Source: Oceanospirillales bacterium (lineage in GTDB: Bacteria > Pseudomonadota > Gammaproteobacteria > Pseudomonadales > Balneatricaceae). Taken from it: a stretch of 64,000 nt of DNA. The notes under the pieces are model-generated. The model did not search any database. It was not told the DNA's origin and worked only from the letters and a program-made list of their open reading frames with translations. The DNA lies in assembly GCA_018223185.1 (NCBI GenBank), contig JAAEYW010000013.1, positions 1-64,000 of the forward strand, read 5' to 3'. The stretch's first letter is position 1. The number at the start of each line of letters is the position of its first letter. The position numbers were made by a program, and so were the translations under genes. Below, piece after piece: positions 35,194-44,896 of this stretch.

Positions 35194-36936
35194 ATGTTCA
35201 AAGACTCCCTATCATTCTCTCATTTTCGCAACCGGCTGGCCCATGCTGAGGCTCTGCCGCAGCTGGTACTTATGGGAATTCTGTCCGGCCTGCTTTCCGG
35301 TCTGGTCATTCTGGCGTTCAGACTGTTAATAGATCTGCCACTGGAACACTGGCTGCCGGATAATAACAGCGAAAACTTTGAAGGCTTGCCTGTCTGGCTG
35401 CGCGTTGCCCTGCCAATTGGCGGTAGCATCATCACCTTTCTGCTGCTGTGGAAGTTACTCCCCGCCACCCGCAAAGTCGGTGTCGTACATGTACTGGAAC
35501 GGCTCAGTTACCATCAGGGACATCTGCCGGCCAAAAATATGCTGGTGCAGTTTTTCGGGGCCGCTATTGCGCTGCTAACCGGACACGCCGTTGGCCGTGA
35601 AGGGCCGGCCATTCATTTGGGAGCAGCCTGCGGCAGCCTGATCGGTCAGGGGCTGAGGCTGCCGAACAACTCCCTGCGACTACTGGTCGGCTGCGGTGTT
35701 GCTGCAGCGATCTCAGCGGCATTCAATACCCCGCTGGCCGGCGTGATATTCGCCATGGAAGTGATTCTGATGGAGTATACTGTAATCGGATTTACCCCGG
35801 TGCTGGTGGCCTCTGTTACTGCCGCCCTGCTGATCCGGGTGACCTATGGGGCAGAGTCAGCGTTCACTATTCCCGCATTACAGATTCAATCGCTATCAGA
35901 GGTACCCTTTGTCATCCTGTTGGGGATCATCTGCGCCCTGCTGGCAGCCGGATTTATCCGTATTATGATCCAGACACAGAAATCAGTCAGCTGGCCAATG
36001 GGAGTAAAGCTTTTAGTTGCAGGTACGCTGACGGGCCTGGTGGCAATCTGGTATCCACAGGTGATGGGGTTGGGCTACGACACGGTTTCAGACGTGCTGC
36101 AGGGCAATGCCGGTCTGACACTGCTGGCAGGATTACTCTTCGCCAAATGGTTGCTGACGCCGATTGTGCTGGGGCTGGGTATTCCCGGCGGACTGATCGG
36201 CCCGACACTCTACATCGGAGCCGTAAGCGGGGCGGCCTTTGCCCTGCTGATCGCGCCCTATACAGGCGAGAGTCATTCCGGTGTTGGTTTCTACGCTATG
36301 CTGGGGATGGGGGCGATGATGGGCGCGGTACTGAACGCCCCACTGGCTGCCCTTATCGCACTGCTGGAACTGACCGGCAATCCAAATATTATATTTCCCG
36401 GCATGCTGACCATTGTGGTCGCCAGCACCACACTTCGTTTTTTCTTTAATCAGCCGTCGATATTTCTCAGCTCGCTCAAGGCACAGGGGCTGGACTACCG
36501 TCAGGAACCGCTGACTCAGGCACTTTCCAGGCTGGGTGTTGCCAGTGTAATGAATACCAGTTTTGTCCGTTGTGACCAGGTCATCGGCTGTGAATCCGCC
36601 ATAAAAGTACTGGAGCAGCGGCCGGAATGGCTGGTTCTGGAAGACAGCCAGGGAGTTCCCCGCTATATTCTGTTGCCAGCAGACCTGCAGCACTTTATTG
36701 ACCGGCAGTCCGAGCGTCACGGCTTTGATCCTCAGCTTAAGCTGGACCTGATGGAAGTGCCCGCCATCCGTAAAGATATCGCGCCTCTGGGCATCAACGC
36801 GACCCTGAAAGAAGCACTGGACCGAATGAACAGTGAACGACTGGATGCTCTGTGGATACAAAACTACAGCAAAGAGATCACCGGTACCCTGACCCGGGAA
36901 CAGGTCGAACAGTTCTATACCCAGAAAATAGATTAA
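35194..36936 (+). CDS. CLC-family chloride channel/antiporter with CBS-type tail
   Basis: A 580-aa CLC protein. The anion-pathway motif GREGPAIHLGAACGSLIGQ (near residue 138) keeps the gating glutamate, and FNTPLAGVIFAMEVILMEY and LGIPGGLIGPTLYIGAVSG follow. After about eleven membrane helices a cytoplasmic CBS-like part begins near residue 440 (VMNTSFVRCDQVIGCESAIKVLEQ). Channel or H+/Cl- exchange cannot be decided. It starts divergently from argC. The final CBS part has a degenerate middle. Confidence 0.9.
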   Translation: MFKDSLSFSHFRNRLAHAEALPQLVLMGILSGLLSGLVILAFRLLIDLPLEHWLPDNNSENFEGLPVWLRVALPIGGSIITFLLLWKLLPATRKVGVVHVLERLSYHQGHLPAKNMLVQFFGAAIALLTGHAVGREGPAIHLGAACGSLIGQGLRLPNNSLRLLVGCGVAAAISAAFNTPLAGVIFAMEVILMEYTVIGFTPVLVASVTAALLIRVTYGAESAFTIPALQIQSLSEVPFVILLGIICALLAAGFIRIMIQTQKSVSWPMGVKLLVAGTLTGLVAIWYPQVMGLGYDTVSDVLQGNAGLTLLAGLLFAKWLLTPIVLGLGIPGGLIGPTLYIGAVSGAAFALLIAPYTGESHSGVGFYAMLGMGAMMGAVLNAPLAALIALLELTGNPNIIFPGMLTIVVASTTLRFFFNQPSIFLSSLKAQGLDYRQEPLTQALSRLGVASVMNTSFVRCDQVIGCESAIKVLEQRPEWLVLEDSQGVPRYILLPADLQHFIDRQSERHGFDPQLKLDLMEVPAIRKDIAPLGINATLKEALDRMNSERLDALWIQNYSKEITGTLTREQVEQFYTQKID

Positions 36937-36963
36937 CCCGCAAGCAGAGCAACAGATATCCCG

Positions 36964-37593
36964 ATGAAAGATTTCAACTTACAAGGCCTGTACGCCATTA
37001 CTGACAGCACACTCATGCCCGATACAGACAGCATGCTGTTTCAGGTGGAACAGGCACTACGCGGTGGAGCGCAGGTCATCCAGTACCGGGATAAGTCAGC
37101 GGATCAGACCCGACGGCTGCAACAGGCGTTAGCACTGGTGGATCTGTGTCATCAGTTTAACCGTCCCCTGCTGATCAATGACGATACGGAGCTGGCCAGT
37201 GCCTGTCAGGCCGATGGCGTTCATCTGGGCCAGAGTGACGGTAATATCCGTCAGGCCCGCGAATACCTGGGGCCACACGCGATTATCGGTAACACATGCC
37301 ACAGCTCGCTGGAACTGGCTCAGAGCGCCTGTGAACAAAATGCAGATTATGTCGCCTTCGGGGCGTTTTTCCCCTCCAGCACTAAACCCAATGCGGCCCC
37401 GGCATCCATTGCTCTGCTAAGTGAAGCAAGATCAATACTACCCGTTCCAGTGGTAGCGATTGGCGGCATTAATATGGATAATGCAGGGCAGGTAATTTCA
37501 GCCGGGGCGGATATGATCGCAGTGATCCATAGCTTGTTTGCCTGCGAAGATATTTGCACCCGGGCCGGACAGTTCCACAGTCTGTTTAACTGA
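36964..37593 (+). CDS. thiE: Thiamine phosphate synthase
   Basis: Joins hydroxymethylpyrimidine diphosphate and thiazole phosphate to thiamine phosphate. The 209-aa TIM barrel has IQYRDKSAD (near residue 40), LLINDDTELA, DGVHLGQSDGN, IIGNTCHS and the phosphate-binding VVAIGGINMDN. No TPP riboswitch was seen upstream. It follows the CLC gene by 27 nt and precedes hemL, an order known in related genomes. Confidence 0.95.
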   Translation: MKDFNLQGLYAITDSTLMPDTDSMLFQVEQALRGGAQVIQYRDKSADQTRRLQQALALVDLCHQFNRPLLINDDTELASACQADGVHLGQSDGNIRQAREYLGPHAIIGNTCHSSLELAQSACEQNADYVAFGAFFPSSTKPNAAPASIALLSEARSILPVPVVAIGGINMDNAGQVISAGADMIAVIHSLFACEDICTRAGQFHSLFN

Positions 37594-37626
37594 TCCGCTC
37601 ACGACACGAATTTAAGAGAGTTCAAC

Positions 37627-38916
37627 ATGTCACGTTCAGAGTCTTTATTCCAGGCCGCACAGGCCCACATCCCGGGTGGTGTTAACTCACCGGTACGCGC
37701 CTTTAAAGGTGTTGGCGGTACGCCAATCTTCTTTAAGCGCGGAGAGGCGGCCTATCTGTTCGATGAAGATGATAAACGTTATATCGACTATGTCGGCTCC
37801 TGGGGACCGATGATTCTGGGCCACGCTCATCCATCAGTGATGGATGCGGTGCGCAAGGTAATGGATTCGGGTCTGGGATTCGGTGCGCCTACGGCAATTG
37901 AGATCGACATGGCCGATAAGGTCTGCGATATGATGCCCGGCATGGATCTGGTGCGGATGGTTAACTCCGGCACCGAAGCCACCATGAGCGCTATTCGTCT
38001 GGCCCGCGGCTACACCGGCCGTGACAAGATTGTTAAATTCGAGGGCTGCTACCACGGCCACTCTGACTCCCTGTTGGTTAAAGCCGGTTCCGGCATGCTG
38101 ACGCTGGGCGAGCCAAGCTCTCCGGGTGTGCCTGCCAGTCTGGCAGAGCACACCATCACCCTCACCTACAACGATATCGACAACGTGCGTGAAGCGTTCG
38201 CTGAGGCGGGCAACGAGATCGCCTGTATTATCGTTGAGCCGGTGGCTGGCAACATGAACTGCATACCGCCGGTTCCAGGGTTTCTCGAAGGACTGCGGGA
38301 AGTCTGCGACCAGTATGGTGCGGTGCTGATTCTGGACGAGGTAATGACTGGTTTCCGGGTCTCGCTGACCGGCGCACAGGGCTATTACGGTGTAATCCCT
38401 GACCTGACGACCATGGGTAAAGTCATCGGTGGCGGACTGCCCGTCGGTGCCTTTGGCGGCAAACGTGAAATCATGGAACATATCTCGCCGCTGGGCCCGG
38501 TTTATCAGGCCGGAACTCTGTCCGGAAACCCACTGGCGATGGCTGCGGGTCTGGCGATGCTGAACGCCCTTGAAGAAGAGGGTTTCCACGAAAAGCTCAG
38601 CGCCAAAACCGAACTGCTGACTCAGGGCTTCGAAGCGATGGCACTGCGTCACGGTGTGCCATTCACTACCACTCAGGTCGGCGGTATGTTCGGCCTGTTC
38701 TTCACCGATCAGGCGCAGGTCACCTGCTTCGCTGAAGTGATGAAGTGTGATGCCGCGAAGTTTGGTCGTTTCTTCCACGGGATGCTGGAAGAGGGTATCT
38801 ACCTGGCACCTTCCGCGTTTGAAGCAGGCTTTATGTCTCAGGCACACACCGAAGAGGATATCAACGCCACCATCGAAGCGGCTGGGCGGGTATTTGCCAG
38901 ACTGGCAGCGGAGTAA
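37627..38916 (+). CDS. hemL: Glutamate-1-semialdehyde 2,1-aminomutase
   Basis: PLP enzyme that makes 5-aminolevulinate in the C5 haem pathway. The 429-aa protein starts [25 protein letters not shown]. The PLP lysine is in [18 protein letters not shown] near residue 265 and the aspartate in [29 protein letters not shown] is the GSA-specific loop. Complete and typical in length. Confidence 0.97.
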   Translation: MSRSESLFQAAQAHIPGGVNSPVRAFKGVGGTPIFFKRGEAAYLFDEDDKRYIDYVGSWGPMILGHAHPSVMDAVRKVMDSGLGFGAPTAIEIDMADKVCDMMPGMDLVRMVNSGTEATMSAIRLARGYTGRDKIVKFEGCYHGHSDSLLVKAGSGMLTLGEPSSPGVPASLAEHTITLTYNDIDNVREAFAEAGNEIACIIVEPVAGNMNCIPPVPGFLEGLREVCDQYGAVLILDEVMTGFRVSLTGAQGYYGVIPDLTTMGKVIGGGLPVGAFGGKREIMEHISPLGPVYQAGTLSGNPLAMAAGLAMLNALEEEGFHEKLSAKTELLTQGFEAMALRHGVPFTTTQVGGMFGLFFTDQAQVTCFAEVMKCDAAKFGRFFHGMLEEGIYLAPSAFEAGFMSQAHTEEDINATIEAAGRVFARLAAE

Positions 38917-38921
38917 AACCG

Positions 38922-39557
38922 TTGCTGAATCTGGCTTTAAGCGCACTACTGATCAGCGCACTGTTCGCCGCTTTTATACTGCAGAAAAGTGCAAAAAAAC
39001 TGACAGAAGAGCTGGCTGATGAGCCCAGAACAACCCTGCAAGCGGGCGCGTTAAGCGCCCTCTTTATCGCCTTTTCTGCATTCGCTGAGCTTCTGCTCAA
39101 CCAGACCGGCAGCGATATTGAAACCCTGCAGCGGATGTTTACCAATCTGGCCTATTATGCCGCTATCCCGCTGCTGGCAAGCGCCATGCTGGTCAGCGCC
39201 CGCAACAGCCACTGGGAACGCCCGGCATGGGGTCGCTGGTTAATAGGCCTGTTTGCCCTGTTTGAGCTGCTGCGGCGGATGGAACATGGCGAGATCTATA
39301 CACAGGTAGTTGCAGTTGCGGTCAGTGGTGTCATGCTTACGGCGGCAGTCATGACCCGCCACAAACAGCTGCGAAGCATCACCCTGTTGGCAGCCGTTAA
39401 TATGTCCATCGCCCTGCTGCTGACCGGCCCTGGCGCTCTGACGGCTTCCCCTCTGGCAGAAAGCAGCTATCTCTACCCGCTACTGATGGCAGGAGCCCTT
39501 CCTCTTGCAGCAATTGCCATAAAGCAAACAGTAGTGTTCAATCTCAAAAAAGCCTGA
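38922..39557 (+). CDS. Multi-pass membrane protein, unknown
   Basis: A 211-aa protein with five or six membrane helices and little polar sequence. It starts with TTG at 38922, five bases after hemL; GGAG lies eight bases before it, inside the hemL end, so it is probably co-translated with hemL. No family was recognised. Its end forms part of an inverted repeat that may terminate the hemL transcript. Confidence 0.6.
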   Translation: MLNLALSALLISALFAAFILQKSAKKLTEELADEPRTTLQAGALSALFIAFSAFAELLLNQTGSDIETLQRMFTNLAYYAAIPLLASAMLVSARNSHWERPAWGRWLIGLFALFELLRRMEHGEIYTQVVAVAVSGVMLTAAVMTRHKQLRSITLLAAVNMSIALLLTGPGALTASPLAESSYLYPLLMAGALPLAAIAIKQTVVFNLKKA

Positions 39558-39600
39558 CAGACCTGATAGAAGAACAGATCAGAACAACCAGTCAGGCTTT
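39549..39600 (+). terminator. Possible terminator hairpin after the hemL operon
   Basis: AAAGCCTGAC (39549-39558) pairs perfectly with GTCAGGCTTT (39591-39600), and an inner CTGAT/ATCAG stem lies in the loop. The left arm covers the stop of the preceding gene. The right arm ends in TTT but no longer T run follows. Confidence 0.5.
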
Positions 39601-39755
39601 ACCTTCCAGAGACAGACTCTCCTCGAGGCTTACTCTTGGAATAGCACTCTGATCTGAACCTTAATAGTCCTCAGCCAATGAACTGTTATACTTATTGCAA
39701 CGCGTTGCATGAATTCCAGCTGTTTATTTTCACTCTTATATAGCAGGACACTGGT

Positions 39756-40373
39756 ATGAAAACCTTCCTCCGTGAAAACCCCACGATCGCTTTTGGGCTG
39801 GGCTTACCATTACTGCTGGTTGTGCTTTTTTTACTGATATCCAGAATACCCAGTCTTCTGGTTGCCCCGCCACAATATGATCTGTTGTTCGCCACGGAAT
39901 ACTATAACTATCAGAACGGGGTACAGATTTCGGTTATCAACCAGTCGGTTCAGGTCATCGATCAGGGCAATAGACTAAACCCTCAGAAGCCCCGGATCTG
40001 GCGCTACAATGCTAAAACCGGTGCGGTGCAGGAGATTGCCTTTATTCTGCCGCCAGGGCCGGTTCCTTCTCGACAAAACAGCTCTGACGGAAACAAGCCA
40101 ACGACGACGAACGAGATGCCCGCCCCCCGCATTATCACGCTGCCTGATCTTGATGGTGTGACGGTTGATTCCTCCAGCATTGCACCGGATGGATACCAAT
40201 TCAGCATCGGTAGCGACACATCCCGCAATGTGTTTGGCGGCCTATTTTACTCCTCACGTTATCGCAACGAAGCCGTGCTGAGCAAAAATGGACGCCGTAT
40301 TCGCCTGCCTGATATGACAGGCCGGTACTACCGGGGTAACACTCACTTCATTGGCTGGATCATATCATCATGA
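39756..40373 (+). CDS. Single-pass exported protein paired with a DUF2157-like protein
   Basis: A 205-aa protein with one N-terminal membrane helix (residues 12-30) and a polar domain likely outside the membrane, including a Pro/Ser/Thr/Asn-rich stretch near 105-125. It overlaps the next gene by 4 nt (ATGA). The pairing resembles GDYXXLXY-type proteins that accompany DUF2157 proteins, but the GDYxxLxY motif itself was not found, so the family is open. Confidence 0.55.
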   Translation: MKTFLRENPTIAFGLGLPLLLVVLFLLISRIPSLLVAPPQYDLLFATEYYNYQNGVQISVINQSVQVIDQGNRLNPQKPRIWRYNAKTGAVQEIAFILPPGPVPSRQNSSDGNKPTTTNEMPAPRIITLPDLDGVTVDSSSIAPDGYQFSIGSDTSRNVFGGLFYSSRYRNEAVLSKNGRRIRLPDMTGRYYRGNTHFIGWIISS

Positions 40374-41563
40374 CAACTCTACTGGTGTTTATCGTCATCA
40401 TCGTGCTGATTGGCGGGGGTATCTGGGGGTGGCCACTGCTGGCAGGAATTCTTGGCATATCCAGCGTAACGAATAAAGCGGGGGCTTTAAACTATATAAC
40501 GCAGCTGATGAACAGGTATGACATTACCCCCGATGATGTTGAGACCGCCTTTCAGAAGCAGGCCTCTGACCGTGGCTCTGCAGACACTCGAAGTAAAAGC
40601 GATATTGCCAGAACGCTGTTTGCCTACCTTGGCGGAATTTTTATTCTCGCGGGCATCAGCACCTATATCAGTATGTTCTGGGATAGTATGGGTAGTGTGA
40701 TGCGGGTTCTGGTCACACTCGGCGTTGGTTATATCCTGCTTATTGTGCTTGTCGCAACACTCCATGAGAACAGATTTCCCAGACTTGTTTTACCACTGAC
40801 CGTTGCATCAGTATGCATGATGACCGGCGGCTGGTTTGTTCTGATTCACGAACTCTACCCTCAGGGTAACAACTGGCGTGCAGCCGCACTGTGCGTGTTC
40901 GCAGTGATGGCCATGCATCAGGGGGCATTATTTTTTAAATATCGACGTACTGCACTGCTGTTTACCGGCCTGTTTTTCAGCTATGGCTTTTTAGAAGTGG
41001 GACTCGATATGCTCGGCGTCCCCATTGCCTGGGTTTCCATCGCGTTGGGCACCTCAGTTTTTCTGGTGGGGACTGCCCTGGAAAAAACACCGTACAAGCT
41101 GCTGGCAGAACCCGCCCTGTTTATTGGTATCTGCTGGCTCAACAGCGGCATATTCGATCGTATTGATCTGTTCATAGCTACCAACTGGGCAAGCCTGATC
41201 ACCGGCATGTGCATCATCTTTACCGCTTACGGAATGCATAAATCAGAACGCTACCCACGCCTGATCGCACTCGGTTATTTCTTCGGATCAATCATGGCCT
41301 ACAGCGGTTTATTCGATCTGGTGCAGAACACCTCAATGGAACTCCTTTATCTGGCAGTCACGGCGTCTGGTCTCTATACCTGTGTGGTACTGCAAAGCCG
41401 GGCTCTGCTGTTAACCACAGTCATCGCAATGCTGGGCTTCATGATCTATTACTCTGAGGAGTATTTTGCAGACTCTCTGGGCTGGCCCGTCACACTGGTA
41501 CTCCTCGGGATAGCTTTCCTGGGTGTTGGCGCAATTGCCATCAAAGTAAAACAACGTATCTGA
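40370..41563 (+). CDS. DUF2157-like multi-pass membrane protein
   Basis: A 397-aa protein with about twelve membrane helices. After the first helix there is a soluble segment (about residues 45-85), then ARTLFAYLGGIFILAGISTYI, which resembles the start of the DUF2157 membrane domain. The remainder is nearly all hydrophobic. It is translationally coupled to the preceding single-pass protein. No enzymatic motif seen; function unknown. Confidence 0.6.
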   Translation: MTTLLVFIVIIVLIGGGIWGWPLLAGILGISSVTNKAGALNYITQLMNRYDITPDDVETAFQKQASDRGSADTRSKSDIARTLFAYLGGIFILAGISTYISMFWDSMGSVMRVLVTLGVGYILLIVLVATLHENRFPRLVLPLTVASVCMMTGGWFVLIHELYPQGNNWRAAALCVFAVMAMHQGALFFKYRRTALLFTGLFFSYGFLEVGLDMLGVPIAWVSIALGTSVFLVGTALEKTPYKLLAEPALFIGICWLNSGIFDRIDLFIATNWASLITGMCIIFTAYGMHKSERYPRLIALGYFFGSIMAYSGLFDLVQNTSMELLYLAVTASGLYTCVVLQSRALLLTTVIAMLGFMIYYSEEYFADSLGWPVTLVLLGIAFLGVGAIAIKVKQRI

Positions 41564-41821
41564 GCCGTCACACCTAACGGTATTTCATATTGCCTCGTTC
41601 ATCTGCAGGAGCCGGAAATATTAAATATGATAAATGTATAGACAAGCATCCATTAACTCTATACAGTGACCAACAGCTAGAAAGAAGTCTCATATTTACA
41701 TCCTACATTTCGTTGTTTTATTCGTAACACCACGTCCTGCAGTTTCTAAGTCTCAGTCTACATTTTGATGCAATTCAAGCCTTTTGAAGGCACTACTATA
41801 TATAAATTTCAGGATATTATT

Positions 41822-42031
41822 ATGTCTAATACAACGACTGGCACGGTTAAATGGTTCAACGAAACTAAAGGTTTTGGTTTTATCGAACAGCAATCCGGCC
41901 CAGATGTTTTTGCTCACTTCAGCGCGATTGTCAGCGATGGTTTTAAAACACTGGCTGAAGGTCAGCAAGTACAGTTTACTGTTACCAGTGGTCCAAAAGG
42001 CCCACAGGCAGAGAACATCGTAGCTATCTGA
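41822..42031 (+). CDS. Cold-shock protein, CspA family
   Basis: A 69-aa single-stranded nucleic-acid-binding protein with RNP1 (KGFGFI) and RNP2 (VFAHFSAI) motifs of the cold-shock domain: [18 protein letters not shown]. The start at 41822 is the conserved [11 protein letters not shown]; an upstream in-frame ATG at 41765 is discarded. The 258 bp upstream are A+T-rich and without a gene, consistent with the long leader typical of csp genes. Confidence 0.95.
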   Translation: MSNTTTGTVKWFNETKGFGFIEQQSGPDVFAHFSAIVSDGFKTLAEGQQVQFTVTSGPKGPQAENIVAI

Positions 42032-42046
42032 TCGATAGCTTCCTTT

Positions 42047-42082
42047 AAAAAAGGGCAAACCTTACGGGGTTTGCCCTTTTTT
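42047..42082 (+). terminator. Terminator of the cold-shock gene
   Basis: GGGCAAACC (42053-42061), loop TTACGG, GGTTTGCCC (42068-42076), with an A run before and TTTTTT after. Confidence 0.9.
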
Positions 42083-42232
42083 GTTGTCTGCTGATAACAA
42101 TACAGGGAGGAAGCCTCAGATAATGTATATTTCCAGGTCCCGCCTGCTTCCCTGCACTCTCCCACCCTTATATGGCAATGCGCTCTTTTAAAAAACTGAA
42201 CCACAGAAAACACATAGACTACAGAGATAAAA

Positions 42233-42916
42233 TCAGTGTCCGAATGCTCTCAGTCCCTGCAGATCATTCACCTGTATATCGGCCCCGCTAACTTCGATCA
42301 GCCCCTGCGTTTTCATCTCCTTAATCAATCGGGAGAAGGTTTCCGGTTGCATACCTAACTGGGAGGCGATCAGTTGCTTGGCCATCGGCAGTTGAAAGGC
42401 GCATTGCTTTGCCGCCGGATCCGGCGCCAATCCAAACAGGTAGTTCCCCAGCCGGTGACGGGTGTTTTGCAGAGTCAGGGTCTCGATCTCTTTAATGCGC
42501 CGGTGCAGTTTAACCGCCATAGTGCCCATCAGTTTCATCGCACTCTGAGGCGCCGCAAGCAGCATATCTTTGTACAGTTTACTGGGGATCACCATGACTT
42601 CGCTAACACCCATCGCCGCAGCATTGACCGGGTAACGTATCTGGTCCATAAACATCAGGGCTTCAGCGAAGGCCTCGCCGGCACGGATCACTTCAATGAC
42701 CTTGGTCTGGCCATCGGGAGACACGCGAAATAGTTTTATCGTACCGCTGAGCACCAGATAGAAACTATGTGCCTCCCCCCCCTGACTGAACAGGGTTTCA
42801 TCATTTTTAAGTTTGATGGTACGACACTGCTGAGACAGTGTTGCCTGCGCCTGCTGCGACAACGATGAAAACAGGAAGTGCTCACCGATAACTGCCTGTA
42901 ATCTGAATTCTGACAT
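42233..42916 (-). CDS. dnr: DNR-type CRP/FNR regulator of denitrification
   Basis: A 227-aa CRP/FNR-family activator. The cyclic-nucleotide-like domain (FYLVLSGTIKLFRVSPDGQTKVIEV, AEALMFMD) and the helix-turn-helix (LIASQLGMQPETFSRLIKEM) match Pseudomonas DNR, which senses NO through haem. The N-terminal FNR cysteine cluster is missing, as expected for DNR. The ATG at 42916 is chosen because the longer frame would begin in non-homologous sequence reaching norD. It closes the nor cluster. Confidence 0.88.
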   Translation of the reverse strand: MSEFRLQAVIGEHFLFSSLSQQAQATLSQQCRTIKLKNDETLFSQGGEAHSFYLVLSGTIKLFRVSPDGQTKVIEVIRAGEAFAEALMFMDQIRYPVNAAAMGVSEVMVIPSKLYKDMLLAAPQSAMKLMGTMAVKLHRRIKEIETLTLQNTRHRLGNYLFGLAPDPAAKQCAFQLPMAKQLIASQLGMQPETFSRLIKEMKTQGLIEVSGADIQVNDLQGLRAFGH

Positions 42917-42931
42917 TGTAGGGCTACCCAT

Positions 42932-42945
42932 TTGAGAAAAATCAA
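42932..42945. promoter_or_regulatory. FNR/DNR-like box upstream of dnr
   Basis: TTGAGAAAAATCAA on the plus strand, TTGAT-TTTT-CTCAA on the dnr strand; nine of ten arm bases agree with TTGAT-N4-ATCAA. It is centred only 22 nt before the dnr ATG, so it would more likely repress or tune dnr than activate it. Confidence 0.45.
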
Positions 42946-42998
42946 AGGGTCTATCATAACCGGAGTTTTGCGAACGACCAGTGCCTGTAGCAATTTTT

Positions 42999-44861
42999 TT
43001 ACCCGGCATACAGCTTTCCTGTCAGCGTCATATACAGTTGCGGTAATCGTTTCGGTAACTGTTCGGCCTGGCGAATAACCGTATACCCCTGCGCCCCAAA
43101 CAGGTAGGGCAGATACTGACTGGCATCGGCATCAATGGTAATGCAGAACGGAATCAATCCCTGACTGCGGGCCTGCTGAATCGCTTTACGGGTATCCTCG
43201 ACACCATGCCGTCCTTCATAACGATCCAGATCATTAGGCTTACCATCGGTCAGAATCAGTAACAGCTTTTTCTCTGCAGTCTGGTGACTTAGCAGTTCGG
43301 TTGCATGACGAATGGCCGCCCCCATCCGGGTATAGAAGCCAGGGTTCATATCGGCAATACGCCCTCTGATGCCGGCATCATAAGTTTCATTAAACTCTTT
43401 GATACAGTTAAAGCGTACATGCTGGCGCCGGCGAGATGAAAATCCATGAATCGCAAACTGATCGCCACTGGCATGCAGGCTTTCGGCAAACAGATGCACG
43501 GAATCCCGGATCACGTCGATAACCTGTTGTTCATCATTCACCCAGGCATCGGTCGAGAGCGACAGGTCAGCTAACAGCAGACTAGCGATATCCCTGACCA
43601 GCGGACGCTTCTGACAATACAACCGGGGATCAGCGGCATATCCCGAGGGACTATTGGCAACCGAGCCTCGATAATCCAGATAAGCATCGAGGTTCAGCTT
43701 ATCCCCCTCGTACTGACCGCGAATCCACTGAGGGCTGAGCGACAGGCTTTCAAACTGACGGCGCAGCCGGCGAGCCGGTTTTTGCAAATGCTGTGGCAGT
43801 TCAGTAGCAACCGCATGCCGGCTGCGCATTGGTATGATGCGACAATAATCACTTAGCAGTCGGTTTTTTTTATAATCCCATTCCGGGTAAAGAATACCTT
43901 CGCCAAGCGGAATATCGTCCTCCTGCGCGGAGGGCAGGTCCAGATCAAACTTTATCCGGCTGGCCACTGTCGTATTGTCCTGCGCGACCGAAATTTTATC
44001 GATATCATTAACAATATTGTCGGCCTGGTCAGGGTTATCTTCCTCGTCAGTGCTGCGATCCATCTTGATAAACTCGGCGAAGGAAAACAGATCCGCCTCA
44101 TGGCGCACCCCCAGTGTTGCCCCTTGCTCATCCGGTTTATCCACCCGTTCGGCCTGCCGCCGCCGTTGCTCCGCCTGCCGGGTTTCCCCCTGCGAAGCCT
44201 GGCGATCCCCGATCTCGCCATCAGCCGCCTGCCCGCCACAACGAGGTGCATCAGGATGTAACCAGAGCGATACCGGTGCGGGAGCATACTTACCTTCGGG
44301 CAACTCAGCAACGGAACCGGGATTGATCAGCGCCTGTTGAATCGCCCGTTCCTGCGCCGCCTCGTACTTCAAATCCGCAGGAACAGGCCGTAACGCGAGA
44401 TATGCCTGTACCAGTCGCTTATAGCGTTGCTGCAACCCAGGATACTGCTGCAGGGCCTGACAGGTGCGCTGCTGACTTTCAACAATCCAGCTTGCATCAG
44501 GGAGAGTATCTGACGCTAACGGTGTACCGGCCAGTGCCGCCAGCCAGAAATACAGATCCCGATTCAATTGTGGCTCGGCAAACAGATCCAGGCTGGCGGG
44601 CAGATAAAGACAGGTTTCATCCTGCCAGGCCAGTTCGGCTTTACGTCCGGTACCTGCTATCCGCTGCAACCAGCTGCGACGCGCCTGATGCAGAGTCGCA
44701 GTGGCGGCACTGATACGCAACGCACTATTGCCTCCCAGAGCCCGATAAAACACCCCCAGCGGGCCACTGACCTGATCCAGCGTCACGACCGCCTGCGGAT
44801 GCCCCTGATGCGCCATCCGGGTGATAAACCGGTCCCAAATCTGGCCGACCCGCTCTTCCAT
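42999..44861 (-). CDS. norD: NorD, VWA-domain protein for nitric oxide reductase activation
   Basis: NorD works with the AAA+ protein NorQ to activate NorCB. The 620-aa protein has a charged middle (about 215-310) and a C-terminal von Willebrand A domain whose MIDAS motif DLSLS is near residue 434, with TDGKPND near 546. It ends 82 nt before dnr and starts 35 nt after norQ. It is complete and typical in size. Confidence 0.93.
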   Translation of the reverse strand: MEERVGQIWDRFITRMAHQGHPQAVVTLDQVSGPLGVFYRALGGNSALRISAATATLHQARRSWLQRIAGTGRKAELAWQDETCLYLPASLDLFAEPQLNRDLYFWLAALAGTPLASDTLPDASWIVESQQRTCQALQQYPGLQQRYKRLVQAYLALRPVPADLKYEAAQERAIQQALINPGSVAELPEGKYAPAPVSLWLHPDAPRCGGQAADGEIGDRQASQGETRQAEQRRRQAERVDKPDEQGATLGVRHEADLFSFAEFIKMDRSTDEEDNPDQADNIVNDIDKISVAQDNTTVASRIKFDLDLPSAQEDDIPLGEGILYPEWDYKKNRLLSDYCRIIPMRSRHAVATELPQHLQKPARRLRRQFESLSLSPQWIRGQYEGDKLNLDAYLDYRGSVANSPSGYAADPRLYCQKRPLVRDIASLLLADLSLSTDAWVNDEQQVIDVIRDSVHLFAESLHASGDQFAIHGFSSRRRQHVRFNCIKEFNETYDAGIRGRIADMNPGFYTRMGAAIRHATELLSHQTAEKKLLLILTDGKPNDLDRYEGRHGVEDTRKAIQQARSQGLIPFCITIDADASQYLPYLFGAQGYTVIRQAEQLPKRLPQLYMTLTGKLYAG

Positions 44862-44896
44862 CGCTGCAATCTCCTGTGCAATCAGATTAGGATAGA

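Noticed and set aside
37834-38946. 370-aa frame antisense to hemL
   Set aside because: Long only because the hemL third-base pattern avoids stops in this frame; His/Gln/Arg-rich.
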